Source: Pseudomonadota bacterium
GTDB taxonomy: Bacteria; Pseudomonadota; Gammaproteobacteria; Steroidobacterales; Steroidobacteraceae
NCBI GenBank assembly: GCA_025356075.1
Contig: JANXUT010000037.1
Location: 1-64,000, forward strand
Direction of reading: 5' to 3'
Length of the DNA stretch: 64,000 nucleotides
Every line of letters starts with the position of its first letter. The first letter of the stretch is position 1. A program made the translations under genes and the position numbers. Positions 9,393 through 19,001 of the stretch are shown one piece after another. Below the pieces are notes generated by a model. The model searched no databases and had not been told where the DNA came from. It saw only the letters and a list, made by a program, of their open reading frames with translations.

Positions 9393-9506
9393 GGGAGACC
9401 CCGCCGCCTATGTTGCGCCGCAAGAGCCGACGTCGGGACGGCCCGATCCCACGCTATCGAGCGAGCGCCCAACGCGCAAGGGAGCTCTGCGCTCGCCTCG
9501 GGCGAC

Positions 9507-11381
9507 TCAGGCGACCGGACCCCGCAATCCCGCGACGAGGGCACGCAGGCCCTCCGGCGTCACCACGGCGGGCGCGACCGGCGCACCGATGTGCACGTCG
9601 ATCCGCGCCCACAGCCGCCGCGGCAGGTAGCGGGCGAGGCCGCGGTGGCAGCGGGAGAACGAGGAGCCCCAGAGGCCGGAGAGCGCGACGGGGAGCACGG
9701 GCACCGGCTCCTCCTTCATGACGCGCATGAGCCCCGGCCGGAATTCACCGATCGAGCCGTCCGCCGTCAGCCGGCCTTCAGGGAAGATGCAGACGAGCTC
9801 GCCGCCGCGAAGCTCGGCGAGGATCTGCGCGAACGCCGCCTCCTTGACCGCCGCGTCCTCGGACGCGGGCGCGATCGGGATCGCCTTCATGCCGCGGAAC
9901 ACGAACCTGGCGACCGGGATCCTGAAGATCGCCGCCTCCATGACGAAGCGCATCGGCCGATGGATCGCCGCCGAGAGCACGAGCGCATCGGCGAAGCTCA
10001 CGTGGTTGCAGACGACGAGCGCGGGCCCCTCGGCCGGCACGTGCTCGAGGCCGGTGATCCTTATCCGGTAGAGCACCCGCGCGATGATCCAGGCGAGGAA
10101 CCGGAGCAGGAACTCGGGCACCCGGGCGTAGATGAACGCGGTGACCGCGAAGTTGAGTATCGCCCCGACCAGCAGCAGCTGCGGGATCGTCACGCCGAGC
10201 TTCAGGAGCACCGCGCCGAAGCCGGCCGCGACCACCATGAAGATCGCGTTCCAGACGCTGTTGGCGCTCACGACCCTCGACATCACCTCGCGCCGCGTGC
10301 GCCGCTGCATGAGCGCATACAGCGGCACGATGTAGAGGCCGCCGAATACGCCGATCAGCGTCATGTCGATGACGATGTGCCAGCCGCCGCTGCTTGCGAG
10401 GAACGCGAGCCAGTCGACCGTCGCCGCCGCGGGTTGCGCGGGCGTCGAGAAGAAGAGGTCGATCCCGAAAGCCGTGAGCCCAAGCGAGCCGAGCGGCACG
10501 AGGCCGATCTCGAGCCGGCGCCCCGAGAGTCGCTCGCACATGAGGGAGCCGACGCCGACCCCGAGCGAGAACCCGAGCAGCATCGTCGTGAACACGTTCT
10601 CGGTGCCGTTGAGTATCAGCTTCGAGTAGGTCGGCAGCTGCGCGAGCAACAGCGCGCCGTAGAACCAGAACCACGAGATGCCGAGGATCGACAGGAACAC
10701 GATCCGGTCGGCGCGCGCCGCGCGCATGTTCTCGAGCGTCGAGCGCAGTATGTTCGGGTCGATCCTGAGTCGCGGCGCGACCGGCGCCACGGCCGGGATC
10801 AGCAGGCTGCAGAGCAGGCCCACGATCGCGATCAGGAACAGCGCGCCGACGAGTGGCGGCAGCTCGTGCCGCGTCGCGATGACGCCCGCGAGCAGCGTGC
10901 CGAGCAAGATGGCGACGAACGTGCCCATCTCGAGGAGCGCATTGCCACCGACGAGCTCGTCCTCCGACAGCACCTGCGGCAGGAGGCCGTACTTGGCGGG
11001 CGCGAAGAATGTCGAGTGCGCGCCCATCAGGAAGAGCGCGGCGAGCAGGAGCGGCATGTTGTGCGTAGCGAAGCCGAGCCCCGCGAGCGCCATGATGCCG
11101 ATCTCGCAGACCTTCACGATCCGCATGACGACGGCCTTGTCGAAGCGGTCGGCGAGCTGCCCGGCGATGCCGGAGAAGAGCACGAACGGCAGGATGAAGA
11201 GCCCGTTGCCGAGGTTCGTGAGCACCTTCGGGTCGAGCGTCGTGTAGGCGGCGGTCTCGTAGGTCGCCACCAGCAAGAGCGCGTTCTTGTAGACGTTGTC
11301 GTTGAAGGCGCCGAGCGCCTGCGTGCCGAAGAACGGCAGGAACCGCCGCTCGCGGAGCAGCCGGAACTGGCTGTGGCTCAT
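9507..11381 (-). CDS. MFS lysophospholipid transporter fused to PlsC acyltransferase
   Basis: Two-domain inner-membrane protein of 624 residues. Residues 1 to about 415 form an LplT-like MFS transporter (FGTQALGAFNDNVYKNAL, ADRFDKAVVMR). From about 440 to the end is a cytoplasmic 1-acylglycerophosphate/lysophospholipid acyltransferase with NHVSFAD (HX4D) and FPEGRLTADG. Known relatives include triple fusions that add an acyl-ACP/CoA ligase. Here the ligase module is absent and a separate fadD lies immediately downstream. The ATG overlaps the stop of the upstream TesA-like gene as ATGA. Inferred role: flip lysophospholipid inward and re-acylate it. Confidence 0.9.
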   Translation of the reverse strand: MSHSQFRLLRERRFLPFFGTQALGAFNDNVYKNALLLVATYETAAYTTLDPKVLTNLGNGLFILPFVLFSGIAGQLADRFDKAVVMRIVKVCEIGIMALAGLGFATHNMPLLLAALFLMGAHSTFFAPAKYGLLPQVLSEDELVGGNALLEMGTFVAILLGTLLAGVIATRHELPPLVGALFLIAIVGLLCSLLIPAVAPVAPRLRIDPNILRSTLENMRAARADRIVFLSILGISWFWFYGALLLAQLPTYSKLILNGTENVFTTMLLGFSLGVGVGSLMCERLSGRRLEIGLVPLGSLGLTAFGIDLFFSTPAQPAAATVDWLAFLASSGGWHIVIDMTLIGVFGGLYIVPLYALMQRRTRREVMSRVVSANSVWNAIFMVVAAGFGAVLLKLGVTIPQLLLVGAILNFAVTAFIYARVPEFLLRFLAWIIARVLYRIRITGLEHVPAEGPALVVCNHVSFADALVLSAAIHRPMRFVMEAAIFRIPVARFVFRGMKAIPIAPASEDAAVKEAAFAQILAELRGGELVCIFPEGRLTADGSIGEFRPGLMRVMKEEPVPVLPVALSGLWGSSFSRCHRGLARYLPRRLWARIDVHIGAPVAPAVVTPEGLRALVAGLRGPVA

Positions 11382-12049
11382 CGGCTCGCCGCCGGCCGAG
11401 CCGCCACCGCGCCCGCGTGCAGGAGCGGTTTCAGCATCGGCCAGACAGCGTCGAGGAGGAGCCCCTGCACGCGGGCGACGGGGTGCAGCCCGTCGCTCTG
11501 GAAGTTGGCGTCGTTCGCGGCGACGCGCTCGAGGAGGAAGGGCACGAGCGCCGTGTGCCGCGCCATGGAGACTTCCTCGAAGCTCTTCGCAAAACCGCTC
11601 GTGTACTCGGCGCCGTAGTTCGAGGGGATCTTCATGCCGACGACGAGCACGGTGGCGTGCGCGGCCTGGGAGGTGCTCACGATCATCGCGAGGTTTCTCC
11701 TCAGCTCATCGAGCGGCAGGCCCCTCAGCCCGTCGTTGGCGCCGAGCTCGAGCACCACGATGGCGGGATGGTGCGTGCCGAGCACCCGGGGCAGCCGCGC
11801 GAGGCCGCCACCGCTCGTCTCGCCGCTGACGCTGGCATTGACCACCCGGTATCCGTACCCTTCCTGCTCGAGCCGTCGCGAGAGGAGCGCCACCCAGCCT
11901 TCCTCGGGGCGGATCCCGTAACCCGCGCTCAGCGAGTCACCGAGGACCACGAGCCTCGGCGGCTCGTTCGGGGTGGCTGCGGCAGGCGCACCCGTCCAAA
12001 GCGCCGCCAGCGCCGCCAGGAATCCGAGGAGCGGGCTCGTTCGCATCAT
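11378..12049 (-). CDS. tesA: TesA-like arylesterase/lysophospholipase, SGNH hydrolase
   Basis: Periplasmic esterase of the GDSL/SGNH family: thioesterase I, protease I and lysophospholipase L1 in E. coli. The 222-223-residue precursor has a signal peptide ending near GAPAAA. It carries all four SGNH blocks: nucleophile Ser in GDSLSAGYG, Gly in SGETSGGG, Asn in LELGANDGL and the Asp/His pair in SDGLHP. Two adjacent ATGs (12049, 12046) could start it. The divergent ybbA gene starts only 15 bases away, an arrangement also found in E. coli. The stop overlaps the next gene as ATGA, coupling this hydrolase to the lysophospholipid flippase-acyltransferase. Confidence 0.95.
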   Translation of the reverse strand: MMRTSPLLGFLAALAALWTGAPAAATPNEPPRLVVLGDSLSAGYGIRPEEGWVALLSRRLEQEGYGYRVVNASVSGETSGGGLARLPRVLGTHHPAIVVLELGANDGLRGLPLDELRRNLAMIVSTSQAAHATVLVVGMKIPSNYGAEYTSGFAKSFEEVSMARHTALVPFLLERVAANDANFQSDGLHPVARVQGLLLDAVWPMLKPLLHAGAVAARPAASR

Positions 12050-12064
12050 TATCCGGAGTCTCGC

Positions 12065-12740
<676 letters not shown>

Positions 12741-12754
<14 letters not shown>

Positions 12755-15236
12755 CTTCGCGCTGAAGGCGCTCGGCCGCGAGGCCAGGGGCGGCGAGCTC
12801 GCGGTGCTCTTTGGCGCGGTGCTCATCGCCGTCACGGCGTTGACCGCGGTCGGGTTCTTCACGAGCCGCGTCGCGCAGGCGATCCAGTCGCAGGCGGGCG
12901 AGGTGCTCGCGGGGGACTTGCGGCTCGAGTCCGGCCGCCCGGTGGATCCGGACGGCGGCTACGCGAGGGAGGCGGCCTCGCGCGGCCTGAAAGTCGCGCG
13001 CACGCTCTCCTTCCCGAGCGTGGTGTTCGCGGGGGAGACGAGCAACCTCGCCCTCATCGACGGCGTCGAGCCTGCCTATCCGCTGCGCGGTCGCCTCCGG
13101 ATCGCCGATGCGCCGTACGCGCCCGGGCGCACGACGCCCGGCGTTCCCGCCCGCGGCGAGGCGTGGGTCGACTCGCGCCTGCTCGCGAGGCTCGACGTCG
13201 CGGTCGGCGGCACGCTCAAGGTCGGCGCGCTCACCCTCAGCGTCCGGCACGTGCTCGACTACCGCCCCGACCAGGGCTCGGCATTCGCGACGCTGGCGCC
13301 GACCGTGCTGCTTGCCTACGAGGACATCGCGACGACCGGGCTCCTCACGGCCGGCAGCCGCGCGAACTGGAACCTGCTCTTTGCGGGCCCGCCCGGCGCG
13401 GTCGATGAATTCGCGACGTGGCTGCGCGCGCGCAAGAGCCCGGCCGAGCGGCTCATCGACATCGGCGAGTCGAGCGACCAGCTGAAGAGCGCGATGGAGC
13501 GCTCGGGCAGGTTCCTGAACCTGGCGGCGCTCACGACGCTGCTGCTGGGGGCGATCGCGGTCGCGATGGGCGCGCGCCGCTACGCGGTGCGACACTTGGA
13601 CACGGTCGCGCTCATGAAGTGCATGGGCGCCTCGCAGCGCTTCGTGCTTACCGTCACGGGCCTTGAGCTCCTCACCGTCGCGCTCGCCGGTGCCCTCGGC
13701 GGCATCCTCGCGGGCTACATCGCGCAGCTGGGCCTCGCCGCCCTCACGCGCAACCTCCTCGCCGAGACGCTGCCCGCCCCGACGCTCTCGGCCGCGTGGC
13801 TCGGGCTCGGCACCGCGGTCGTGATCCTGATCGGGTTCGCCTCGCCGCCGCTCCTGCAGCTCAGGCGCGTGCCGCCGGCGCGGGTCCTGCGGCGCAACCT
13901 CGAGCCACCGCCGCTCGCCTACGGTCTCGGCTACGTGCTCGCGGGAGGCGCGCTGCTCGCGCTCCTCTACGCGCTCGTCCGGGATGCGAGGCTCGTCAGC
14001 TACGTCGCGCTTGGCCTCCTCGTCACGGGCGCGCTCCTCTACGGCGCCGGCTGGCTGCTGGTGCGAAGCACGCGGGGCTTACGGGGCGCGGTCGGTGTCG
14101 CCTGGCGCTACGGGCTCGCCAACGTCGCGCGTCGCGGCGGCGAGAGCATCGTGCAGATCGTCGCGTTCGGGCTCGGGCTCACCGTCTTGCTGCTCCTCGC
14201 GGTCGTCCGGAACGATCTCCTCAATGAATGGAAGCGCAGCCTCCCGGCCGATGCGCCGAACCATTTCCTCATCAACATCCCGCCGGCCGAGGTGGATGAC
14301 CTGAAGGCGTTCCTCGGCGCCCACGGCATCGCACCGCCCGAACTCGCGCCGTGGGTGCGCGCGCGCCTCACCCAGGTCAATGGCGAGCCGATGCAATCGC
14401 GCCTGCCGCACACCGATCGCGGCCGCGGCTTCGCCGAGCGCGAGCAGAACTTGAGCTGGGCGAAGGAGCTGCCGAAGGACAACCGCATCGTGGAGGGCAG
14501 CTGGTGGACCGGGGAGACACCGAAGGAGCCGCTCGTGTCGCTGGCGAGTGAGTTCGCGGAGGAACTCGGTCTCAAGGTCGGCGACAAGCTCAGCTTCGAT
14601 GTCGCCGGCGAAACCGTCGTCGCGACGGTTGCGAGCGTGCGCAAGGTGCGCTGGGACGGCTTTCGGCCGAACTTCTTCCTCGTCTTCTCGCCCGGCGTCC
14701 TCGACACCGCGACCGGCACCTACATGACGAGCGTGCACTTCGATGCGGCCTCGCGCCCGGCGCTCGCCGAGCTCGTGCGGCGCTTCCCGAGCATCACGGT
14801 GCTCGACGTCGAGACGCTGCTCGGGCAGGTGCGGGAAGTCATCGACCGCGCCTCGCTCGCGGTCCAGTACGTGTTCGGGTTCACGCTGCTCGCGGGCATC
14901 TTCGTGCTGCTCGCGGCGATCCAGTCGACGCGCGATGAGCGGCGCTACGAGAGCGCGATCCTGAGGACGCTGGGCGCGAGCCGGGGAACGGTACTCCGCG
15001 GTGTCGCGGCGGAGTTCGTCGCGCTCGGGCTACTCTCGGGCGTGCTCGCGGCGACCGCGGCCTCCATCGCCGGCTGGCAGCTGGCGGTGCGGCTCTTCAA
15101 CCTGAAGTACAGCTTCGATCCCGGACTCTGGCTCCTCGGACTTGGCGCCGGCGCGTTCCTCGTCGGGCTCGCGGGCACGCTCGCAACGCGCTCGGTCGTC
15201 TCGACGCCGCCGGCGACGACGCTGCGCCAGGGCTGA
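12741..15236 (+). CDS. ybbP: FtsX-family ABC permease, YbbP type
   Basis: Large inner-membrane permease of 831 residues, partner of the overlapping ATPase gene. Visible architecture: an N-terminal membrane helix (LAVLFGAVLIAVTALTAVGF), a long periplasmic region, a central group of helices near residues 250-460, a second periplasmic domain, and a final FtsX module with three to four helices ending the protein. This 10-helix layout matches E. coli YbbP and predicted lipoprotein/lysophospholipid-type transporters. GTG 12741 is the start that fits the family N-terminus. The tesA | ybbA-ybbP order is the same as in E. coli, suggesting a conserved functional link. Confidence 0.92.
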
Positions 15237-15250
15237 GGGCATCGAAGCCC

Positions 15251-15979
15251 CTAGGTCGGATCGACCCTGAGGCGCAGCTTCCCGATCGGCTCCCCGTCAC
15301 CGCGCAGGTTCACCGAGTCGATCTCGACCAAGTAGGTGCCCGCCGCGAACGCGGCCGAATTGAACGCGACCCTGAGATCGCCGTTCGAATCCTTCACCTG
15401 GTTCTCGAGACGGCCCCAGAACGTGCCGTCTTCGCGGCTGATCGTGAGCTTGAAGAGGTTGTTCTTGATGTAGCCGACGTCGATCCGAAGCTCGGTCAGC
15501 TGCGAGGTCAGGCGCGCGCCCATCGGGTAGGTCAGGACCGGTTCGTTGTCGCGTGCCGGGCGCAGCCGGAGCGACTTCGAGAACGCCGGCGCGGGCAGGA
15601 GGCCGCCGGCCGCCGCCTCCTTCAGTTGCGTGTAGCGGTGCGTCATCGCGGACTTGCCGCTCCACATCGAGATCGCGAGCACGAGGGCGAGCACGAGGAG
15701 GACGCCGAGCACCGCGCTCACCCACGGGCGCTTCCAGAGCGGCGGCGTCTGCTCGCGCCACTCGGTGTTGGTCTCATCGAGGAGGTGCATCGCGCGCTTC
15801 AGGGCCATCGGCAGGCCCATCTTCTCGGCAAGCTCCGGCGACTTCCTCACCAGCTGCTCGAAGAACTTCGCCTCCGGCGGCGACAGCCGCCCGAACAGGT
15901 AGCGTTCTACCAGCTGCTTCTGCTCGATGATCTTGACGTCCATGGCGCCCGGATTGCTCGGATGCGATCGGTACGACAT
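15251..15979 (-). CDS. Single-pass membrane protein with anti-sigma-like N-terminus, uncharacterised
   Basis: Not recognised as a named family. The 242-residue product (or 230 if the internal ATG at 15943, giving MDVKIIEQ, is used) has a helical cytoplasmic N-terminus (EQKQLVERYLFGRLSPPEAK) resembling the anti-sigma/ZAS-type fold but without Cys/His metal ligands. One transmembrane segment follows near residues 88-106 (VSAVLGVLLVLALVLAI). A roughly 110-residue beta-rich extracytoplasmic domain ends the protein (GTYLVEIDSVNLRGDGE). No sigma-factor gene is adjacent. A sensor or anti-sigma role is only an inference. It converges on ybbP with a 14-base gap. Confidence 0.75.
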   Translation of the reverse strand: MSYRSHPSNPGAMDVKIIEQKQLVERYLFGRLSPPEAKFFEQLVRKSPELAEKMGLPMALKRAMHLLDETNTEWREQTPPLWKRPWVSAVLGVLLVLALVLAISMWSGKSAMTHRYTQLKEAAAGGLLPAPAFSKSLRLRPARDNEPVLTYPMGARLTSQLTELRIDVGYIKNNLFKLTISREDGTFWGRLENQVKDSNGDLRVAFNSAAFAAGTYLVEIDSVNLRGDGEPIGKLRLRVDPT

Positions 15980-16096
15980 ATTGCATGACCGCGACCCAGG
16001 GCGTCGCGAGCGGCGTCACAGCGGCGCCCGGACGCCCGCCCGCGGGCTGAGAGCGGCGTCTCAGATTGGTGATCGGCTGGAAGGGGGGGCTGCGGC

Positions 16097-16495
16097 ATGG
16101 GGCTCGAGGACGAGGCGTTCCTGGCGGCACTCGAGGCGGGGACGCTGCCGCCGGCCGATTTCAGCCACCGCGGCCACCTCCGGGCCGGGTTCTTGTACCT
16201 CAAACGCCACGACTTCCCCGGCGCCTGCGTCGCGATGAAGCGCGCGATCAAGGCCTTCGCCGCGACGCTCGGGAAGAGCAGCCTTTATCACGAGACGCTG
16301 ACGGTCGCCTACCTCGCGCTCATGGCCGAGCGGCTCATCGAGGAGCCACCGGGGCTCACGTTCGATCACTTCCTCGAGCGCTACCCCGAGCTCCTCTGCC
16401 GCGAGTTCTTCGAGCGCTACTACCCGCGCGGCACGCTCGAGGACCCAGGCTCCAAGGCGACGTTCGTGCTGCCAAGGCCGCGCGACCCGCCCTGA
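16097..16495 (+). CDS. Uncharacterised 132-residue protein with conserved-looking HRxH motif
   Basis: Family not recognised by name. The soluble, mostly helical 132-residue product has an N-terminal block ADFSHRGHLRAGFLYLKRH, a central helix pair (MKRAIKAFAATLGKSSLYHE) and an aromatic/acidic C-terminal part (FDHFLERYPELLCREFFERYY). The clustered histidines could bind a metal, but this is inference. There is no signal peptide or membrane segment. Third-position GC bias in this frame and a start preceded by a G-rich run support it being real. Its stop is followed within one base by a perfect 20-bp palindrome and then fthC, so it may be the first gene of the fthC transcript. Confidence 0.75.
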   Translation: MGLEDEAFLAALEAGTLPPADFSHRGHLRAGFLYLKRHDFPGACVAMKRAIKAFAATLGKSSLYHETLTVAYLALMAERLIEEPPGLTFDHFLERYPELLCREFFERYYPRGTLEDPGSKATFVLPRPRDPP

Positions 16496-16515
16496 ACCCG
16501 GGCTTAAGCCCGGGT
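16496..16515. other. Perfect 20-bp palindrome between the 132-residue gene and fthC
   Basis: The half-arm ACCCGGGCTT is followed immediately by its exact reverse complement. It lies between a TGA (16493-16495) and the fthC ATG (16540). As RNA it would form a strong hairpin, but no T-tract follows, so it may be an mRNA-processing or stability structure, or a protein-binding site. Confidence 0.7.
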
Positions 16516-16539
16516 AAACTTGGGGCCGAGGATGAACAC

Positions 16540-17211
16540 ATGTCCCTGACCCCGGAACTTGCCGGCTGGCGGAACGCCGCGCGCGCTCGACTCATCGCGA
16601 CCCGGATCGCGGCGACTCCCGCCGACCACGCACGCTGGAGCGCCCTGATCGAGGCGACGCTTCGGGTTGCCTGCCCGGCGGGGCCCGGCTGGGTGATCGG
16701 GCTGTGCTGGCCGTTCCAGGCAGAGTTCGATGCGCGGCCCGTCGCCGCCGGGTTCCGCTCGCAGGGCGCCCGGCTCGCGCTCCCGGCCGTGGTCGCCAAG
16801 GCCCAGCCGCTCGAGTTTCGCGAGTGGTGGCCGGGCGCGACGCTCGTCGAGGGGGTCTACGGCCTCCTCGTGCCCGAGGGTACCGCGAGGCTCGTTCCCG
16901 ACATCCTCCTCGTGCCGCCGGTCGGCATCGGCGGCGAGGGCGATCGCCTCGGCTACGGCGGCGGCTTCTTCGACCGCACGCTCGCCGCGATTGAGCCCAA
17001 GCCCCTCACCTTCGCGCATGCGTTTGAGCTCTCGCGCGTGCCGACGACGACCCCGCAGCCGCACGACATCCTCATGGACTTCGTCATCACCGAAGCCGGG
17101 GTCGAGAGGGCGGTGCCGGGGGGCTTGGAGCGCATCACGGCCGGGGAGTGCCGCGCGCGGGCGCTCGAACTTGCGAGCCGCCGTGGTCTTCCCCGCCCGC
17201 GGGTGCCTTAG
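16540..17211 (+). CDS. fthC: 5-formyltetrahydrofolate cyclo-ligase
   Basis: ATP-dependent conversion of 5-formyl-THF to 5,10-methenyl-THF, returning inhibitory folinate to the active one-carbon pool. The 223-residue product has the family signature GYGGGFFDRTL and the preceding LLVPPVGIGGEGDRLG block. The usual N-terminal basic ATP-binding stretch is present but weak (WRNAARARLIATRIA). In many Gammaproteobacteria the 6S RNA gene ssrS lies directly upstream; here only a palindrome fits in the gap, so 6S RNA must be elsewhere. Formate-THF ligase follows, forming a small folate C1 pair. Confidence 0.9.
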   Translation: MSLTPELAGWRNAARARLIATRIAATPADHARWSALIEATLRVACPAGPGWVIGLCWPFQAEFDARPVAAGFRSQGARLALPAVVAKAQPLEFREWWPGATLVEGVYGLLVPEGTARLVPDILLVPPVGIGGEGDRLGYGGGFFDRTLAAIEPKPLTFAHAFELSRVPTTTPQPHDILMDFVITEAGVERAVPGGLERITAGECRARALELASRRGLPRPRVP

Positions 17212-17307
17212 CCACCGATTCGTGCAACCATCGCGCCGGCGCCGAGCGGCGCCCGCCAGGCTCGAGAGCGCGCCCGCGGCGAAATGCCTTACGACCGGAG
17301 GATCGAC

Positions 17308-18981
17308 GTGCTGTCAGACATCGAGATTGCGCAACGAGCGACGCTGAAACCCATCAACGACATCGCCGAGCGCCTCGGCATACCGCCGGAGGCGCTCGAT
17401 GCGTACGGCCGCTACAAGGCCAAGGTGTCGCTCGACTATGTGAATAGCCTCGGCGACCGGCCGAACGGCAAGCTGATCCTCGTCACCGCGATCAGCCCGA
17501 CCCCGGCGGGCGAGGGGAAGACGACGACGACGGTGGGCGTCGGCGATGCGCTCAACACGATCGGCAAGAAGGCCGTCATTTGCCTCAGGGAGCCGAGCCT
17601 CGGTCCGGTATTCGGCATGAAGGGAGGTGCGGCCGGCGGCGGCCACGCCCAGGTCGTGCCGATGGAAGACATCAACCTGCACTTCACCGGCGACTTCAAC
17701 GCCATCGCGCTCGCCAACAACCTCCTGTCGGCGCTCATCGACAACCACATCCACCACGGCAACGCGCTCGGCATAGACGTCCGGCGCATCACGTGGAAGC
17801 GCGTCATGGACATGAACGACCGCGCGCTTCGCGACATCACCTGCTCGCTCGGCGGCCCGGGCAACGGCTTCCCGCGCGAGGACGGCTTCGACATCGTCGT
17901 CGCCTCCGAGGTCATGGCGATCTTCTGCCTCGCCACCAGCCTCAAGGACCTGAAGGAGCGGCTCGGCAACATCGTCATCGGCTACAACCGCGAGCAAAAG
18001 CCGGTGCGCGCGCGGGAACTGAAGGCACACGGCGCGATGACGGTGCTGCTGCGGGATGCGCTGAAGCCGAACCTCGTCCAGACCCTCGAGAACAACCCGG
18101 CGTTCATCCACGGCGGCCCGTTCGCCAACATCGCCCACGGCTGCAATTCGGTGCTCGCGACCAAGACCGCGCTCAAGCTCGCCGACTACGTCGTGACCGA
18201 GGCGGGCTTCGGCGCGGACTTGGGCGCCGAGAAGTTCGTCGACATCAAGTGCCGCAAGGCGGGCTTGAAGCCCGATGCCGTCGTGCTGGTCGCCACGATC
18301 CGCGCGCTCAAGTACCACGGCGGCATCGACCTGAAGGAACTCAACAAGGAGAACCTCCCCGCGCTCGAGAAGGGGATCGCCAACCTCGAGCGGCACGTCA
18401 ACAACGTAAAGAACAACTACGGGCTGCCGTGCGTCGTCTCGGTGAACCACTTCACGCACGACACGTCGGCCGAGTTCGAGCTCCTGAAGAAGCGCCTGTC
18501 GCACCTCGAGGTGCCGGTCATCTCGGCGCGGCACTGGGCGGATGGCGGCGCCGGCGCCGCCGACGTCGCGCGCGCCGTCGTTGGGCTCGCCGAGAAGGGC
18601 GGCAACGGCTTCAAGTTCGTGTACGAGGACGACCTGCCGCTCTGGGAGAAGATGCGCGCCATCGCGACCAAGATCTACGGCGCCTCCGAGGTCACCGCCG
18701 ACTCGAAGGTGCGCGCGCAGGTGAAGCGCCTGCAGGAGGAGGGCTACGGCCACTACCCGGTGTGCGTGGCGAAGACGCAGTATTCGTTCTCGACGGATCC
18801 GTCGCTGCGCGGCGCCCCCTCCGGCCACTCGGTCAACGTGCGCGAGGTGAGGCTCGCGGCCGGCGCCGAGTTCATCGTGATGGTGTGCGGTGACATCATG
18901 ACGATGCCGGGGCTCCCGAAGGTGCCCTCCGCCGACATGATCGACATCGACGACAACGGCCGCGTGGTCGGGCTCTTCTAG
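17308..18981 (+). CDS. fhs: Formate--tetrahydrofolate ligase
   Basis: ATP-dependent formation of 10-formyl-THF from formate and THF. The 557-residue product has the N10-formyl-THF synthetase P-loop [10 protein letters not shown], the [19 protein letters not shown] block and, near the C-terminus, the [10 protein letters not shown] motif. The GTG at 17308 is chosen over ATG 17284 because GGAGG lies six bases before it and the resulting N-terminus ([11 protein letters not shown]) aligns with the family. Together with fthC upstream it feeds 10-formyl-THF, the donor used by Fmt. It can also allow growth on or detoxification of formate. Confidence 0.97.
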   Translation: MLSDIEIAQRATLKPINDIAERLGIPPEALDAYGRYKAKVSLDYVNSLGDRPNGKLILVTAISPTPAGEGKTTTTVGVGDALNTIGKKAVICLREPSLGPVFGMKGGAAGGGHAQVVPMEDINLHFTGDFNAIALANNLLSALIDNHIHHGNALGIDVRRITWKRVMDMNDRALRDITCSLGGPGNGFPREDGFDIVVASEVMAIFCLATSLKDLKERLGNIVIGYNREQKPVRARELKAHGAMTVLLRDALKPNLVQTLENNPAFIHGGPFANIAHGCNSVLATKTALKLADYVVTEAGFGADLGAEKFVDIKCRKAGLKPDAVVLVATIRALKYHGGIDLKELNKENLPALEKGIANLERHVNNVKNNYGLPCVVSVNHFTHDTSAEFELLKKRLSHLEVPVISARHWADGGAGAADVARAVVGLAEKGGNGFKFVYEDDLPLWEKMRAIATKIYGASEVTADSKVRAQVKRLQEEGYGHYPVCVAKTQYSFSTDPSLRGAPSGHSVNVREVRLAAGAEFIVMVCGDIMTMPGLPKVPSADMIDIDDNGRVVGLF

Positions 18982-19001
18982 CGGCCGAGGATCCGACGAG
19001 C

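Noticed and set aside
15251-15979. True zinc-binding anti-sigma factor
   Set aside because: The N-terminal helical domain lacks the His/Cys ligands and no sigma-factor gene is adjacent; annotated only as anti-sigma-like.
16496-16539. 6S RNA (ssrS) upstream of fthC
   Set aside because: Only 44 bases are available, against about 180 needed; just the palindrome is present.
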